NCBI RefSeq assembly: GCF_009856525.1
Contig: NZ_CP047224.1
Location: 310,001-374,000 of the forward strand
DNA from: Neorickettsia findlayensis
GTDB lineage: Bacteria > Pseudomonadota > Alphaproteobacteria > Rickettsiales > Anaplasmataceae
Reading direction: 5' to 3'
DNA length: 64,000 nucleotides
Under the pieces are notes generated by a model, which was not told where the DNA came from, made no database searches, and saw only the letters and a list, made by a program, of their open reading frames with translations. Made by a program: the position numbers and the translations under genes. Positions 27,740 through 38,850 of the stretch are shown in pieces (the first letter of the stretch is position 1; each line of letters opens with the position of its first letter).

Positions 27740-28537
27740 TTGAATATTCATAGGATACTGAAAGTTGCTACCTGGAATGTTAATTCCATAAGGCAACGTG
27801 CTGAGGCTGTTTCAGCCTTTCTTGTTTCAGAGAATCTCGACGTACTTTTTCTACAGGAGCTTAAGTGTCAGGAGAGTGATTTTCCATTACACATTTTTCA
27901 CGATCTTTCCTATAACGTGATTTTAAAGTGTCAAAAGGGATATAACGGGGTTGCGATAGCGTCCAGATTACCAATTACCAAGGTCTCGGATGAGATTTAT
28001 ATGGATGGTGAAGCGCGATATATAGAAGGAGTGATAAGTTTTTTTGGTAAGTGTGTAAGGTTAATAAGTGTATATATACCTAATGCCCAAGCAGCAGGTT
28101 CACCGCGCTTCGAATACAAAATGCAATTCCACGATGCACTTGCTAGAAGGATCCACGGCTACCTTTTAGGTAATAGTGAGATCCTACTCTTAGGCGGTGA
28201 CATGAATGCCGCACCAGAGGATATAGATGTGTATGATCATGTTAAGCTCGATGGATGTACAGGCTTCCATATTGAGGAGCGTAGCAAACTCAGGGAGTTA
28301 CTCAATCTTGGACTATTTGATACGTTTAGAATGAAATACCCAACTAAACAAGAGTTTAGTTGGTGGGACTACAGAGGTGGTGGATTACAGAAAAATGAAG
28401 GAATGAGGATAGACCATATTCTTGCTTCTGCCGAAGGTATGGATCATCTTTTAGATTGCTATATATTGAAAGAACTGCGTCACATAGCAAGACCTTCCGA
28501 TCATGTTCCTGTGGTGTGTGTCCTTGATGGGTTCTGA
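27740..28537 (+). CDS. xth: Exodeoxyribonuclease III
   Basis: AP endonuclease/3'-exonuclease of base excision repair, 265 residues. Motifs in order: ATWNVNSIRQR (metal-binding Asn), LFLQELKCQESDFP (metal-binding Glu), GYNGVAIASR, LGGDMNAAPEDIDVYD (catalytic Asp-Asn), FSWWDYRGG and RIDHILAS with the final SDHVPVV (Asp-His). Start taken as TTG 27740; no ATG is available in frame near the conserved N-terminus and no clear ribosome binding site is seen. The 253-base gap before it holds nothing recognisable. Confidence 0.95.
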   Translation: MNIHRILKVATWNVNSIRQRAEAVSAFLVSENLDVLFLQELKCQESDFPLHIFHDLSYNVILKCQKGYNGVAIASRLPITKVSDEIYMDGEARYIEGVISFFGKCVRLISVYIPNAQAAGSPRFEYKMQFHDALARRIHGYLLGNSEILLLGGDMNAAPEDIDVYDHVKLDGCTGFHIEERSKLRELLNLGLFDTFRMKYPTKQEFSWWDYRGGGLQKNEGMRIDHILASAEGMDHLLDCYILKELRHIARPSDHVPVVCVLDGF

Positions 28538-28737
28538 GAAATATGGCCAGAGCCATTTTTAGCATTGTTTTAGTGAATAGGGATTTATTTTTTTACAGAC
28601 TGAATAAATGAAGTTTCTTCGCACTTTTTTATGGAGTTCTGCGCTTTTTTTTTATGTGGAGCAAGCGGGTGAACTTTTTGCTATCAAGGAATGATTTTTG
28701 TAGGGTAGTTGGAAACCCTATGTCCTTTAGATATTTC

Positions 28738-29550
28738 CTAACGCAGGATCGACCTCGCTATGGCAATAACTATTATTTTTCTGGGATTATATTGCAAAAG
28801 TGCCTCTGCACAACACGAAACTGTGGCACCCGTAGTTATAACGTCATCAAGTAAGATGATGGATGCATCCTTTAGTGCAGCATGGTTTCCTATTCTAAAT
28901 GCGTCCTGTAGATTTGTTTTTCGTCGATATGTAGACAGGTTAAGTTGTGGTGGTGTGTTTTTTATTTTGTGGAGGATATCTAGTCGCACTTTTACGTGTA
29001 TTAACTTTGCCAGTTGCATGGCGATCAATGCTGATTGATTGTACTGTCTTTGAAGCAATCTAACGCGGTGTATCGGTACCGGTATGATAAAATCACATTT
29101 TTCGAGATCTTCCTTAAAATGCCGCAGGATTATTTTTGCCAAAGATTTTGCTATAAATGTCCTATCATGAAATTTTATTTTTTGTATGAACACTGAAACG
29201 TAAGCATTATAGACAAATACAGCTTTTGCTTCGTCAAACTTAGGCTTCGATGCGGCACATGTGATGCATAAATTTGAAGTCTTCATCTTTCTACCGCAAC
29301 AATAGCAGTGTAAGTGATTCTTCAAGAGATGGACTTTGTTTCTACAAGGTTTACACATACCATATTCTGCCAGTTCTTCTTTACTGGAACATATTATGCA
29401 GCAATCTGGGAAAAGAAATGTAAGAAAGCTTTTAAAAGTGGATTCTATTACTCTCAGGGCTTTTGTAAAGCTATTTTGTTTTAAGATAAATCGTTGGTTT
29501 TTGTATAGGTTGCTCAAGATAAGCAAAAACCGTTCACTAAAGAGTTTCAT
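28738..29550 (-). CDS. comF: ComF family phosphoribosyltransferase-like protein
   Basis: 270 residues. An N-terminal zinc-ribbon-like part with cysteine pairs (CCIICSS, CKPCR, CYCCGRK, CITC) precedes a type I phosphoribosyltransferase-like fold with PVPIHRVRLLQRQYNQSALIA and the PRPP loop IILLDDVITTGAT (about 235). The family takes part in DNA uptake in competent bacteria, though its enzyme activity is unproven. The 40 or so residues before the first cysteine are basic and not conserved, so the start may be further in. dprA is the other competence-type gene here. Confidence 0.92.
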   Translation of the reverse strand: MKLFSERFLLILSNLYKNQRFILKQNSFTKALRVIESTFKSFLTFLFPDCCIICSSKEELAEYGMCKPCRNKVHLLKNHLHCYCCGRKMKTSNLCITCAASKPKFDEAKAVFVYNAYVSVFIQKIKFHDRTFIAKSLAKIILRHFKEDLEKCDFIIPVPIHRVRLLQRQYNQSALIAMQLAKLIHVKVRLDILHKIKNTPPQLNLSTYRRKTNLQDAFRIGNHAALKDASIILLDDVITTGATVSCCAEALLQYNPRKIIVIAIARSILR

Positions 29551-29748
29551 AGCTTATAACAGTAATATGAGTCTCTTAAAGCCTTCTTTTATTGTTTGAG
29601 AAACTATTATAAAGGCAAGAATCTACTTCAGCTGATTGCATTGAAGATAGTCTCACACATACAGCACTTAGGTCGCTATCTTTGTTTATGAAATGCTGAC
29701 TTCTCCAACTTAATGCAGCGAGCTACGCAGAGTGCATTATATCTAAAA

Positions 29749-30645
29749 TTACGAATTCTCATAAGCCACTCCACGTGCATTCTTTCCTAGAAGCGCTAGC
29801 GGCGCCGCAATGAAAATCGAGGAGTAAGTACCTATAGCTATACCAGCCAGTATTATCAAGGAAAAAACTTGTATATCTCCACTAGAGAGGAATGCTACCG
29901 GAGCTATTGCAAGCATTGTCGTTACAGATGTAAGGATTGTTCTAGAGAGTGTAGTATTGACGCTTACGTTAATGCGCTTGGCTATGTTTTTTATGCCAGT
30001 GTTCTCACGCAACTTATCGAAAATAACCACTGAGTCATTTATAGAATATCCAACTATTGCCAGCACTGCAGCCACCGAAGAAGTATTGAACTCCAATTCG
30101 TAAGCAGAATAGAGACATACAAGTAAAGCAATATCGTGCAATGTCGTCAGCACACCGGATAGCGCAAAAGCAGGGGTAAACCTAAAAAACAAATACACAA
30201 ACATCGCAAGCACCGAGAATACAATTGCTATGCCACTCCTATATATTAAAGACTTGCTTATTTGTGGGCCTACACAATCTATTTTGTCGTAGCGAAAGTT
30301 ATACGGTTTGAGAAAAGTTTTTATTTTCGCTAGGCCATCCTGAAAATCTTGCGACCGCACTTTTATCATTAAGTGATTTTGGTCTTCCAAATAATGTATA
30401 GATGCTGTAGGTAAACTATGATTCTTCGAGAAATCATCCCTGAGCTGTGTTATATCAATGCTTTTCTCGGAATATACCTCGAGAACCATCCCACCCGTGA
30501 AATCAATGCCAAAGCTCAAGCCTTTTGTTTCAAGAGATATGAACGTTGACACAAGCAGAATCGAACTTATAAGGAAGGCGACCTTCTTATACCTAGCAAA
30601 GTCAAAACTGCATTCATCTAAGAGGCTGCTTATGATGAATCTCAC
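29749..30645 (-). CDS. secF: Protein translocase subunit SecF
   Basis: Accessory subunit of the Sec translocon, with six membrane helices. 298 residues show helix 1, then LSFGIDFTGGMVLEVY (the SecD/F D1 signature), a periplasmic domain, helix 4-5 segment TLHDIALLVCLYSAYELEFNTSSVAAVLAIVGYSINDSVVIFDKLREN and the final helices. Start is GTG at 30643-30645. secD is not adjacent, unlike in many bacteria, and yajC is not in the window. Confidence 0.95.
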   Translation of the reverse strand: MRFIISSLLDECSFDFARYKKVAFLISSILLVSTFISLETKGLSFGIDFTGGMVLEVYSEKSIDITQLRDDFSKNHSLPTASIHYLEDQNHLMIKVRSQDFQDGLAKIKTFLKPYNFRYDKIDCVGPQISKSLIYRSGIAIVFSVLAMFVYLFFRFTPAFALSGVLTTLHDIALLVCLYSAYELEFNTSSVAAVLAIVGYSINDSVVIFDKLRENTGIKNIAKRINVSVNTTLSRTILTSVTTMLAIAPVAFLSSGDIQVFSLIILAGIAIGTYSSIFIAAPLALLGKNARGVAYENS

Positions 30646-31176
30646 CTACGATACCCAAAAACAGAAATACTATTACCGATGTGTTCAAATTGCAAATTCA
30701 CGCTCCATTAGGCGCACATAATGAAAATCTTGAATCACCCAAATCGAATTAGTGCTCTTCTTATTTGTGCTAATTCTAAGAATGTGATGAAACTTCTGGT
30801 TCAATACATATGTACAATTCTTTTTAAGATTTTGATTGAGACGTTGCGTTTTGCCTCACCTTTTTTTGCTTGTGTTCTCTCATTCATGTGACAATGCGTA
30901 TCTGATTCAGTGTCTAAAAACAGATGCTTAGATTTTAGCCCGTTTTTAACTTCATATAATTTATCTTCGTATCCCAGCTTTTAGATGGAGCGGATATATA
31001 AAACAAGTTTTATCCGTGAAGTTAAATTTAACTTTTGATGCGACGGAGTTTTCTCTAGAGTATAGAGTAATTCTTAAGGTGAAAGATGCGTTCCATTTAG
31101 GTATACAGAACGCTTTCTTTATTCCAAGAGAATATCTTGTATGCTATAAATTGGTGTGATCTATGTACATTGAGCT
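30646..31176. other. 531-base divergent intergenic region
   Basis: The longest gene-free stretch here, between secF and maeB. No ORF with a credible start, no tRNA. Its right end holds the maeB promoter (31142-31150). The rest is AT-rich without a clear repeat. Confidence 0.5.
31142..31150 (+). promoter_or_regulatory. Extended -10 promoter of maeB
   Basis: TGC-TATAAA, an extended -10 (TGnTATAAT-like), lies 27 bases before the maeB ATG, with only a weak -35 (TTCCAA at 31122). This spacing suits a short leader. Confidence 0.5.
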
Positions 31177-33432
31177 ATGGAAGAGGAAAGAGACGATCTT
31201 GGTATACAAGCGTTGCGGTATCACTCTAAGGGCAGGCCTGGTAAATTAGGGGTTCATGCCACAAAGCCTCTTCTTACGCAGGAAGATTTATCACTTGCTT
31301 ACTCGCCTGGGGTGGCTTATCCATGTTTGGAGATAAAGAAAAATTCTCTGGATGCGTATAAGTACACTTCTAAGGGTAATTTGGTTGCAGTTGTTTCAAA
31401 CGGGACGGCTGTTCTTGGTTTGGGAAATCTTGGAGCGATGGCCTCTAAACCCGTCATGGAGGGGAAGGCTGTACTATTCAAAAAGTTCGCTGATATAGAC
31501 TCAATCGATATTGAGGTTGATACTCAGAATATAGAGGAGTTTATCCTTACAGTGAGGAACATAGCTTCCACTTTTGGTGGTATCAATCTTGAAGATATTA
31601 AGTCACCAGAATGTTTTGAAATAGAGGAGCGTCTAGCGGCAATGCTAGATGTTCCAGTTTTTCACGATGATCAGCACGGTACGGCAATTATCGTGTGCGC
31701 GGGTCTTATAAATGCTGCTGACGTTACAAAAAGAAAGGTGGAAGAGCTTAAGGTAGTCGTAAACGGCTGTGGCGCAGCAGGTATAGCATGCATCGAGTTA
31801 ATGAGGAAGATCGGGGTTAGTGACATAGTGGTCTGTGACCAAAGTGGTGTTATTAAAAAGGGCAGAGATTTTCATGAAGGTGACCGAAAAGCTTTTTATG
31901 CTGTTGATGTAGATGCGAACACGCTTGAGGAGGCGCTGGTTGGTGCAGATGTATTCATTGGTTTATCCGCTGCGAACGTTCTGAAGCCGGAGTGGTTAAC
32001 TGGGATGAATGTGGATCCGATAATTTTTGCTTTGGCTAATCCGGATCCCGAGATAAAGCCCGAGTTAGCAAAAAAGGCGCGTCCGGATGCAATAATAGCA
32101 ACTGGCAGATCGGATTATGATAATCAAATTAATAACGTTATGTGTTTTCCATATCTGTTTAGGGGAGCGCTTGATGTTGGTGCGAGCAAATTCAATACTG
32201 AGATGAAGCTTGCTGCTGTGCATGCGATTGCTGCAATAGCGAAAAAGCCAATCTCGATGGAAGTGATGGATGCTTATGGGAATTCTCATATGCAGTACAG
32301 CAAGGAGTATATACTTCCAAAGCCTTTTGATCAGCGCCTTATTGCCGAAATTGCTCCGGCAGTTGCACGTGCAGCAGTTGAGACAGGTGTTGCAAAGAAA
32401 CCAATTCATGATTTTGATGCGTACAGGGATGATTTAATCAGACGGTTAGCTTCGGGTGCAACGACCCTTTTCGGGGTTGTGAGTAGTGTGCTCAGGGAGA
32501 ATAAAAAACGCGTCATTTTTGCAGAGGGTGAAGAACTTAAAAGTATTCGGGCTGCGCTTCAGTGGCGTGATATGGGGTATGGTACCCCTATTCTTGTCGG
32601 AAGAAGCAGTGTTATAGAAGCAAAAATGGATGAAATGAATCTTCGCAATCGTGAGGGTTTTGAAGTGATAAATGCAGTTGTTTCACAGAGAAGTGGTGAG
32701 TACGTGGAGTACATGTATAGCACCTTAAAAAGAAAAGGCTTTCCATATGAAAGATGTGTCAGTGATGTGAACACAAATAATGATGTGTTTGCCGCTTGTA
32801 TGCTTGCGCTTGATGATGGAGATGCAATGATCACCGGCCTGACATCCAGTAATGCTGAGGATCGTCTTAAGGGTATTATGCCAATCGTTGGTGCTGCAGG
32901 TGTTGTTTTTGAAATGTCGATTATTGTCACTGATACAGGTACCCTTTTTATCTGCGATGCTGGTATTAATGATGCACCAAATGCAGAGGATATTGCGGAA
33001 GTAGCTATAAAGGCTGCCGAAATAGTTAAAAGTATGGGATGTGTTCCGAGGATTGCTGTGATTGCAAATTCGAATTTTGGGAGTGTAGATAGTACGAGTG
33101 CACTAATAGCACGTGAAGCAATTGAGATACTGGATGATTTTGGTGTTTCGTTTGAATACGAGGGTGAGATGGACCTGGATGTAGCTTTAAACGGAAAATC
33201 TAGAAAGCGTTATTCTTTTTCTAGGCTTACGGATCGCGCCAATGTTCTTATCGTTCAAAATGTGGAAGTTGTTGATGCAGTGTGTAAGTTCTCCAGGGGA
33301 GTTACTGGAACAAGTGTCATTGGGCCTCTATTATTTGGATTGAAAAGATCCGTGCAGATAGTGCGTTCATCTGATGATGCTACAGATATTCTAAATCTTG
33401 CTCTGATTGCTGCGAAGACAAGTTCCCTATAA
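31177..33432 (+). CDS. maeB: NADP-dependent malic enzyme with C-terminal phosphotransacetylase-like domain
   Basis: Converts malate to pyruvate and CO2 with NADPH formation. 751 residues: the malic enzyme part (1-430) has [51 protein letters not shown] (metal ligands) and [11 protein letters not shown] (NADP site), and residues 430-751 resemble phosphate acetyltransferase ([26 protein letters not shown]), usually regulatory in MaeB. In an amino-acid-using intracellular bacterium it would supply pyruvate and NADPH. A strong terminator follows at 33528. Confidence 0.96.
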   Translation: MEEERDDLGIQALRYHSKGRPGKLGVHATKPLLTQEDLSLAYSPGVAYPCLEIKKNSLDAYKYTSKGNLVAVVSNGTAVLGLGNLGAMASKPVMEGKAVLFKKFADIDSIDIEVDTQNIEEFILTVRNIASTFGGINLEDIKSPECFEIEERLAAMLDVPVFHDDQHGTAIIVCAGLINAADVTKRKVEELKVVVNGCGAAGIACIELMRKIGVSDIVVCDQSGVIKKGRDFHEGDRKAFYAVDVDANTLEEALVGADVFIGLSAANVLKPEWLTGMNVDPIIFALANPDPEIKPELAKKARPDAIIATGRSDYDNQINNVMCFPYLFRGALDVGASKFNTEMKLAAVHAIAAIAKKPISMEVMDAYGNSHMQYSKEYILPKPFDQRLIAEIAPAVARAAVETGVAKKPIHDFDAYRDDLIRRLASGATTLFGVVSSVLRENKKRVIFAEGEELKSIRAALQWRDMGYGTPILVGRSSVIEAKMDEMNLRNREGFEVINAVVSQRSGEYVEYMYSTLKRKGFPYERCVSDVNTNNDVFAACMLALDDGDAMITGLTSSNAEDRLKGIMPIVGAAGVVFEMSIIVTDTGTLFICDAGINDAPNAEDIAEVAIKAAEIVKSMGCVPRIAVIANSNFGSVDSTSALIAREAIEILDDFGVSFEYEGEMDLDVALNGKSRKRYSFSRLTDRANVLIVQNVEVVDAVCKFSRGVTGTSVIGPLLFGLKRSVQIVRSSDDATDILNLALIAAKTSSL

Positions 33433-33527
33433 GTCGATCTTTGTTTGTGGGTTTATAGAGTTGACTACGCATGACACGATCTCATCGCTTTCGGTTCTTC
33501 TTCGTGTTTTTTCTATGGTAAATGTCC

Positions 33528-33577
33528 GTCTCACCTTTAGGAGAATGGTTATTCGAGAGAATAGGTGAGACTTTTTT
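33528..33577 (+). terminator. Rho-independent terminator after maeB
   Basis: GTCTCACCT (33528-33536) pairs perfectly with AGGTGAGAC (33563-33571), and six T's follow at once (33572-33577). The 26-base loop can itself fold through GAAT/ATTC. The clearest intrinsic terminator of the window; it also marks the end of the convergent DUF2628-like gene. Confidence 0.85.
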
Positions 33578-33579
33578 AT

Positions 33580-33960
33580 CTAAATCAAATGTCCCATCTC
33601 TTTGAAAAATCTTAACTGAGCTACGGTTATATTTTCTGCCATGAGTATTGCGTACAATCTATAACCGCTTTTTAGTAAATGCTTCTCCCTTATTTGGTGA
33701 GCAAAAGCCCCTAAAAAGAAAGAGGGGATTCCTGTCAGAACAAAAGATGCTGATGGTTCCAGTACTGTTGAAATCTTGTACACTAACGCCTGGAATAACA
33801 TGAAGATTGCCAGGAAACCCCACATCCGATGAAAAGCAAGCCAAAAATGTGAGAAAAAAAATGCTGAAAACGAAAACGATGAGCTCAGGTAGATAAACTC
33901 TCCCTTTTCCGGAGGCAAGTCTTCGGACTTTATTTTATGGTAAACGTAAAATGCCTTCAT
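33580..33960 (-). CDS. DUF2628-like small membrane protein
   Basis: 126 residues with a soluble start ([20 protein letters not shown]), then hydrophobic stretches (FSFSAFFFSHFWLAFHRMWGFLAIFMLFQALV and FVLTGIPSFFLGAFAHQIREKHLLKSGY). The layout, with FWLAFHRMW and a later REKHLLKSGY, resembles the DUF2628 membrane family of alphaproteobacteria, whose function is unknown. Its ATG overlaps the ftsH stop (ATGA), so it is probably translated together with the FtsH protease and may work near the same membrane. The coupling is seen; the functional link is inferred. Confidence 0.7.
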   Translation of the reverse strand: MKAFYVYHKIKSEDLPPEKGEFIYLSSSFSFSAFFFSHFWLAFHRMWGFLAIFMLFQALVYKISTVLEPSASFVLTGIPSFFLGAFAHQIREKHLLKSGYRLYAILMAENITVAQLRFFKEMGHLI

Positions 33961-35867
33961 TCCTTGTTTTCAGTATCAAGATCTGACTCCAATTTTTCTA
34001 GTGTTTCCCTGTCTACTTTGTCATCTTCAACGTCTAATGAAGATTTAGAAACAACCTTTTTATCATCAGAAGCCTTTTTGAGGAATGGCTTCCCTTCAAG
34101 TAGGGTTGATAATTCCTCTCCTGTAAGGGTTTCATATTCAAGCAATGCTTTCGCTATCCGATGGAGTGAGTCTAAATTCTCATTGAGAAGTCTAGTAGCT
34201 TCTTTAAGGGCGTCTGTAATAAGTTGTTTAACCTCATTATCAATGAGATTAGACATCTCAATTGAAAGGATATGATTATTTGGATCATTCTGTTCACCAT
34301 AAAGGAGTGGACCGACTTTTTCACTCATTCCCCACTTTGTAACCATTGACCTTGCTAGGTTAGTTGCTTGTTTTATATCTGAAGCAGCACCGCTGGTTGT
34401 TTTATCATCTCCAAAAATTATCTGTTCAGCAGCTCTTCCACCCATTGCAACAATTAAATCAGCGTGCATCTTTGCTCTGGTGAAGGAAATACGATCATGT
34501 TCAGGAAGTCGCATTACGAGTCCCAGAGCTCGTCCGCGAGGGATAATAGTTGCTTTGTGTATTGGATCTGATGCCTCAAGTTTCAAGCTAGTGACAGCAT
34601 GTCCAGCTTCGTGATAGGCAGTCAATAACTTTTCTTCTTCTCTCATGACGAGAGATTTTCTCTCCATTCCCATGAGTATTTTATCTCTTGCGTACTCAAA
34701 GTCGTCATTGGTTACCACTTTCTTGTTCCTGCGAGCCGCGATAAGCGCCGACTCATTGACTAGATTTGCAAGATCCGCGCCAGAGAATCCAGGTGTACCT
34801 CGTGCTATAATTGAAACCTCAACATTTGGTGCGGTAGGAATCTTTTTTAAGTGAACTTCCAATATTTTTTGTCTTCCTGCTATATCAGGAATAGAAATTG
34901 TTATTTGTCTGTCGAATCTACCTGGGCGTAATAGAGCGGGGTCAAGCACATCTGGTCTATTTGTGGCAGCGATAATGATTACGCCTTCATTTGCTTCAAA
35001 ACCATCCATTTCGACTAAGAGCTGATTCAGAGTTTGTTCGCGTTCATCATTGCCGCCACCGAATCCAACTCCGCGGTGACGTCCAACTGCATCAATCTCG
35101 TCTATGAATATCAGGCATGGGGCATTTTTTTTGCCCTGCTCGAACATATCTCTGACCCTACTTGCGCCAACACCGACAAACATCTCAACGAAATCTGAAC
35201 CAGAGATGCTGAAAAACGGAACCTTCGCTTCTCCAGCAATTGCTTTGGCTAGCAATGTTTTTCCAGTACCTGGAGGTCCTATTAGCAGACATCCTTTAGG
35301 GATTTTTCCACCTAATTTTTGAAATTTCTTTGGTTCTCTTAAAAACTCAACAATCTCGGCTAGCTCTTCTTTCGCTTCGTCTATCCCTGCGACATCATGG
35401 AAAGTTACTTTGTTGCTCCTGTCACTCAGAAGTCTTGCCTTTGACTTTCCAAAAGTCATGGTCTTGTTACCTCCGGCTTGCATCTGCTTCATAAAAAAGA
35501 TCCAAACACCGATTAGAAGAAGCATTGGAAACCAGGATATGAGAATGTTGAAGAGTAAACCCAAGAAGCTGTCTCCAGAAGCTACCTGAAAGTCAACATT
35601 ATTTTTTCTTAGAAGTGGAATCAGTTCGGTGTACTGAGTAGCTTTAGTATAAAAACGCGTCCCACTTTTCAATACGCCCGATATGTCATAGCCCTCTATT
35701 ACTATTTTTTCTACTTCTCCTTTCTCCACGAGGTCCAAAAATTCTGAAAACTGAATTTTCTCGTTTCTGACTCCAAAACCAAAGTTCAGTGCGACCTGTC
35801 CAAACAGAAGAGTTACAAGGATTATTATCCCCATCCAGAGAGAAAGGTTTTCTAAAAATTTTTTCAT
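33957..35867 (-). CDS. ftsH: ATP-dependent zinc metalloprotease FtsH
   Basis: Membrane-anchored quality-control protease. 636 residues: two N-terminal membrane helices around a periplasmic domain, AAA module with Walker [14 protein letters not shown] (about 196), Walker [13 protein letters not shown], second region of homology [20 protein letters not shown], and the protease motif HEAGH (about 418) with a downstream zinc ligand region. C-terminal tail is lysine- and aspartate-rich. Downstream DUF2628-like gene is coupled; pheT diverges upstream. Confidence 0.97.
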   Translation of the reverse strand: MKKFLENLSLWMGIIILVTLLFGQVALNFGFGVRNEKIQFSEFLDLVEKGEVEKIVIEGYDISGVLKSGTRFYTKATQYTELIPLLRKNNVDFQVASGDSFLGLLFNILISWFPMLLLIGVWIFFMKQMQAGGNKTMTFGKSKARLLSDRSNKVTFHDVAGIDEAKEELAEIVEFLREPKKFQKLGGKIPKGCLLIGPPGTGKTLLAKAIAGEAKVPFFSISGSDFVEMFVGVGASRVRDMFEQGKKNAPCLIFIDEIDAVGRHRGVGFGGGNDEREQTLNQLLVEMDGFEANEGVIIIAATNRPDVLDPALLRPGRFDRQITISIPDIAGRQKILEVHLKKIPTAPNVEVSIIARGTPGFSGADLANLVNESALIAARRNKKVVTNDDFEYARDKILMGMERKSLVMREEEKLLTAYHEAGHAVTSLKLEASDPIHKATIIPRGRALGLVMRLPEHDRISFTRAKMHADLIVAMGGRAAEQIIFGDDKTTSGAASDIKQATNLARSMVTKWGMSEKVGPLLYGEQNDPNNHILSIEMSNLIDNEVKQLITDALKEATRLLNENLDSLHRIAKALLEYETLTGEELSTLLEGKPFLKKASDDKKVVSKSSLDVEDDKVDRETLEKLESDLDTENKE

Positions 35868-36082
35868 CGAGTTTTCGGCTTAAAAAGGAAGGCGTAACAC
35901 TGATTATAAAATTTTTCTCTTATTTATCAATTGTGCTGGTGTCGTGGTTTTGATCGTAATCTCTGTAGTTATACATGCAAAGCAACTTTATCGATTTGGG
36001 TGATAGTGAATTTTGGTGTTATAGCAATTTCTCCATACAAAGAGGGCTACTTTTCAGATCGGTATGTCCAATGGAGTGATGT

Positions 36083-36114
36083 TTGACATAAAAAACTTTT
36101 CATAAATGTGTCAA
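36083..36114. promoter_or_regulatory. Face-to-face TTGACA elements between ftsH and pheT
   Basis: TTGACA on the plus strand (36083-36088) and TTGACA on the minus strand (36114-36109) are separated by 20 bases in a 287-base divergent spacer. They could be -35 elements of overlapping divergent promoters, or the arms of one protein-binding inverted repeat. Matching -10 sequences are weak on both strands. Nothing else is seen in 35868-36154. Confidence 0.4.
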
Positions 36115-36154
36115 TATCATGCTATCTTAATAGTTCTATTATCCTTTCCCCTTT

Positions 36155-38776
36155 ATGAAATTCACTTTTGGATGGTTATTAGAGCATCTAGATACAACAC
36201 TTTCTTTAGAGCAAATTGTTGAAGCACTGATATCTTTGGGTTTTGAGGTGGAGAATTGTCATTCGATAGGGAGAGGTTTCATCGTAGCACAAGTTACTGA
36301 GTGTAATAAGCATCCAGGGGCAGATAGATTGAGTCTCTGTAAGGTTTTTGATGGTGTGCAAGAACTACAAATTGTTTGCGGTGCACCAAATGTGAGGGGT
36401 GATCTTAAAGTTGTACTTGCGCAGGTCGGTGCGATTCTGCCATCTAATATGATGAAAATTAAGAAGAGCAAAATCAGGGGATGCGAAAGTCTAGGAATGC
36501 TCTGTTCTCTTGGGGAGTTAGGACTTCCTGGCGAGGATAATGGAGGTATTATTGAGCTCTCTGATGATTACAGGGTGGGGGATACTTTCACAATTGATCC
36601 ACTCATTGAAATTGCTGTTACACCTAATAGGGGCGATGTATTAAGCGTGCATGGCGTAGCAAGGGAATTAGCTGCAGGAGGATATGGCGTTCTCATTAAC
36701 ACGTGTAAAGCATCCTTTGACGACTTGTACACGGAATTTAACTATGAAAACGGGTGTCATGACTCTGGTAAGGTAATGGACGTTACAGCTGATCACGATA
36801 GGACCATGTCTCATTCTCGTATAGTTTATTCTCAGAGCAACGCAATGATTGACGAGTTAGCTAACAATCCCTTTGAGAAGAGTACGAATGCGGAAAGTAA
36901 TGCAGATACTCTATTTAGCGTTTGTAACCCAGCTGCCTGCCGAAGATTTTCTGGATTAGTGATCAGAAATGTAACGAATTGTATCTCTCCAGAGTGGCTT
37001 AGGAGTAGGCTGGAAAGAATAGGTGTAAAATCGATTTCCGCCCTCGTAGATATAGCGAACTATATAATGATCTCATACGGGTTGCCACTGCACATTTACG
37101 ATCTGGATAAAATTGCTGGTGAGATTTTACAGGTATCTGTATCAGATGAGGAATATCACTTTGCTGCCTTAAATGATAGGGAGTATCGAGTACCAGCTGG
37201 GTCGATAATCATTAGGGACCGAGATATGCAATTACATGCAGTTGCCGGAATCATAGGAAGTAAATTAAGCTCTTGTACATTATTGACACGCAATATTTTT
37301 ATCGAAGCAGCTGTGTTTGATCCAGTAATGGTTGCTTCTACAAAAAGGGCTATGAAAATCAGTACAGAATCTGCTTATCGATTTGAACGTGGCGTGGATC
37401 CAGATTTTACGGAAAAAGCGCTAGGACTTGCCGCTCAGCTGATATCTGATGTTTGTGCCGGAAAACAAGGAAAAATAGAGAGTTTTTTCACTAAAGATGA
37501 GAGAAAATTCATAGATTTTTCTTTATCATTTTTTACCAAACTTACTGGTATAGAGATCGACTCAGATAAGGCAGTTCAGATTCTTAAAAGACTTGGATTT
37601 GCAGTACATATACTGGATCAGTGCGTGCAAAAAGAAGTGTATTATGAAAATCCTGATCTTAGAAATAAAAAAAGCTTAGCTACTGAAGACTCTGTGCACG
37701 ACACCAATATGCCAACTGATCAGTTTGGGATTGGTTCAAAAGAGGATTTGCAGATTTTCAGAGTTGTTCCTCCCAGTTGGCGCAACGATATTACCACTCA
37801 GGCGTGTATAGTTGAAGAGCTTCTTAGAGTATATGGTTATGCTCAACTGCGCAGTGTCCCTCTGAAAAGTAAGATTCCAGTAATTTTTAATACTTCCAAG
37901 GAGGATAGAATTAGGGAATTATTGCTGAACAGAGGATTTTCTGAGGTGGTAACATGGCCGTTCATGGCAGAGAAGAAGTGTTCTGCTGATGAAAACCTCT
38001 TGCTTATTAAAAATCCGCTAGGTGCTGAGTTCAATGTTATGCGACCTAGTATCATTCCTAACTTGGTTGAAGTTGCGCAAAGAAATATCAAAAACGGGGT
38101 TCAGATCATCAAGATTTTTGAAATAGGTAAAATTTATTCAACTATCCGTGAAGAAATGATGGTTGCGGGTCTAGTCTGTGGTGACTCATTTCCGAGAAAT
38201 ATGCATGAAAAAGCTCATAAGATGGATTTTTTTGATGTAAAAGCCGATGTAGAAGCACTTCTAACTTCTTTAGATTTAGAGGGGAGATACTCTTTCGAAA
38301 AATGCGATGGGCCGTCCTTATATCATCCTGGGAAAGTGGCTAACGTAAAAATTAAAGATAGAGAAGTTGGTTTTGTGGGTGAATTGCATCCAAGAGTTGC
38401 TTCAAATAGGCAAATTATCGTGTTTGAGTTATTTTTAGCTAAACTTGCCTGCAGTCTTCAGTTGAAGGAAAACACTTTTAGCAGATTTCCAATTGTCGAA
38501 AGGGACTTTTCCTTCGTATTTGATCTAGACAAAGTGCCACTTTGGGGTGATATTGAGAGGGGTTTGCACTTGATCAGTGGTTCCATCAAAAATGTGACTC
38601 TCTTTGATAAGTATGAAGGTGATTTTAAGGGAAAACGGATGTTATCATTAGCCTTTCTCGTAAGTATGGAAAACCAAAGACATGGTTTATCCCAGGAAGA
38701 AATCAAAAATCTCAGTGATCAAATTATACGTTTTATAGGGGAAAACTTTTCGGGAACCTTGCGTTTGAGTTGTTGA
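36155..38776 (+). CDS. pheT: Phenylalanyl-tRNA synthetase beta subunit
   Basis: Charges tRNA-Phe together with PheS. 873 residues: an N-terminal EMAP-like tRNA-binding domain (residues 40-150, HPGADRLSLCKVF, IVCGAPNVR), GVARELAAGGYG, B3/B4 region with SALVDIANYIMISYGLPLHIYDLDKI, the B5 domain, a catalytic-like core, and the C-terminal FDX-ACB anticodon domain (FSRFPIVERDFSFVFD). It is about 70 residues longer than the E. coli protein, with extra polar stretches near residues 205-250 and 490-525. pheS is not adjacent in the window. Confidence 0.96.
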   Translation: MKFTFGWLLEHLDTTLSLEQIVEALISLGFEVENCHSIGRGFIVAQVTECNKHPGADRLSLCKVFDGVQELQIVCGAPNVRGDLKVVLAQVGAILPSNMMKIKKSKIRGCESLGMLCSLGELGLPGEDNGGIIELSDDYRVGDTFTIDPLIEIAVTPNRGDVLSVHGVARELAAGGYGVLINTCKASFDDLYTEFNYENGCHDSGKVMDVTADHDRTMSHSRIVYSQSNAMIDELANNPFEKSTNAESNADTLFSVCNPAACRRFSGLVIRNVTNCISPEWLRSRLERIGVKSISALVDIANYIMISYGLPLHIYDLDKIAGEILQVSVSDEEYHFAALNDREYRVPAGSIIIRDRDMQLHAVAGIIGSKLSSCTLLTRNIFIEAAVFDPVMVASTKRAMKISTESAYRFERGVDPDFTEKALGLAAQLISDVCAGKQGKIESFFTKDERKFIDFSLSFFTKLTGIEIDSDKAVQILKRLGFAVHILDQCVQKEVYYENPDLRNKKSLATEDSVHDTNMPTDQFGIGSKEDLQIFRVVPPSWRNDITTQACIVEELLRVYGYAQLRSVPLKSKIPVIFNTSKEDRIRELLLNRGFSEVVTWPFMAEKKCSADENLLLIKNPLGAEFNVMRPSIIPNLVEVAQRNIKNGVQIIKIFEIGKIYSTIREEMMVAGLVCGDSFPRNMHEKAHKMDFFDVKADVEALLTSLDLEGRYSFEKCDGPSLYHPGKVANVKIKDREVGFVGELHPRVASNRQIIVFELFLAKLACSLQLKENTFSRFPIVERDFSFVFDLDKVPLWGDIERGLHLISGSIKNVTLFDKYEGDFKGKRMLSLAFLVSMENQRHGLSQEEIKNLSDQIIRFIGENFSGTLRLSC

Positions 38777-38850
38777 ATACCTCGAGCAGCCTAAGTGTAA
38801 AGTTAATTCAAATATGGTACCAGGGGTTCTGAGATAAATTTTATTAGAGT

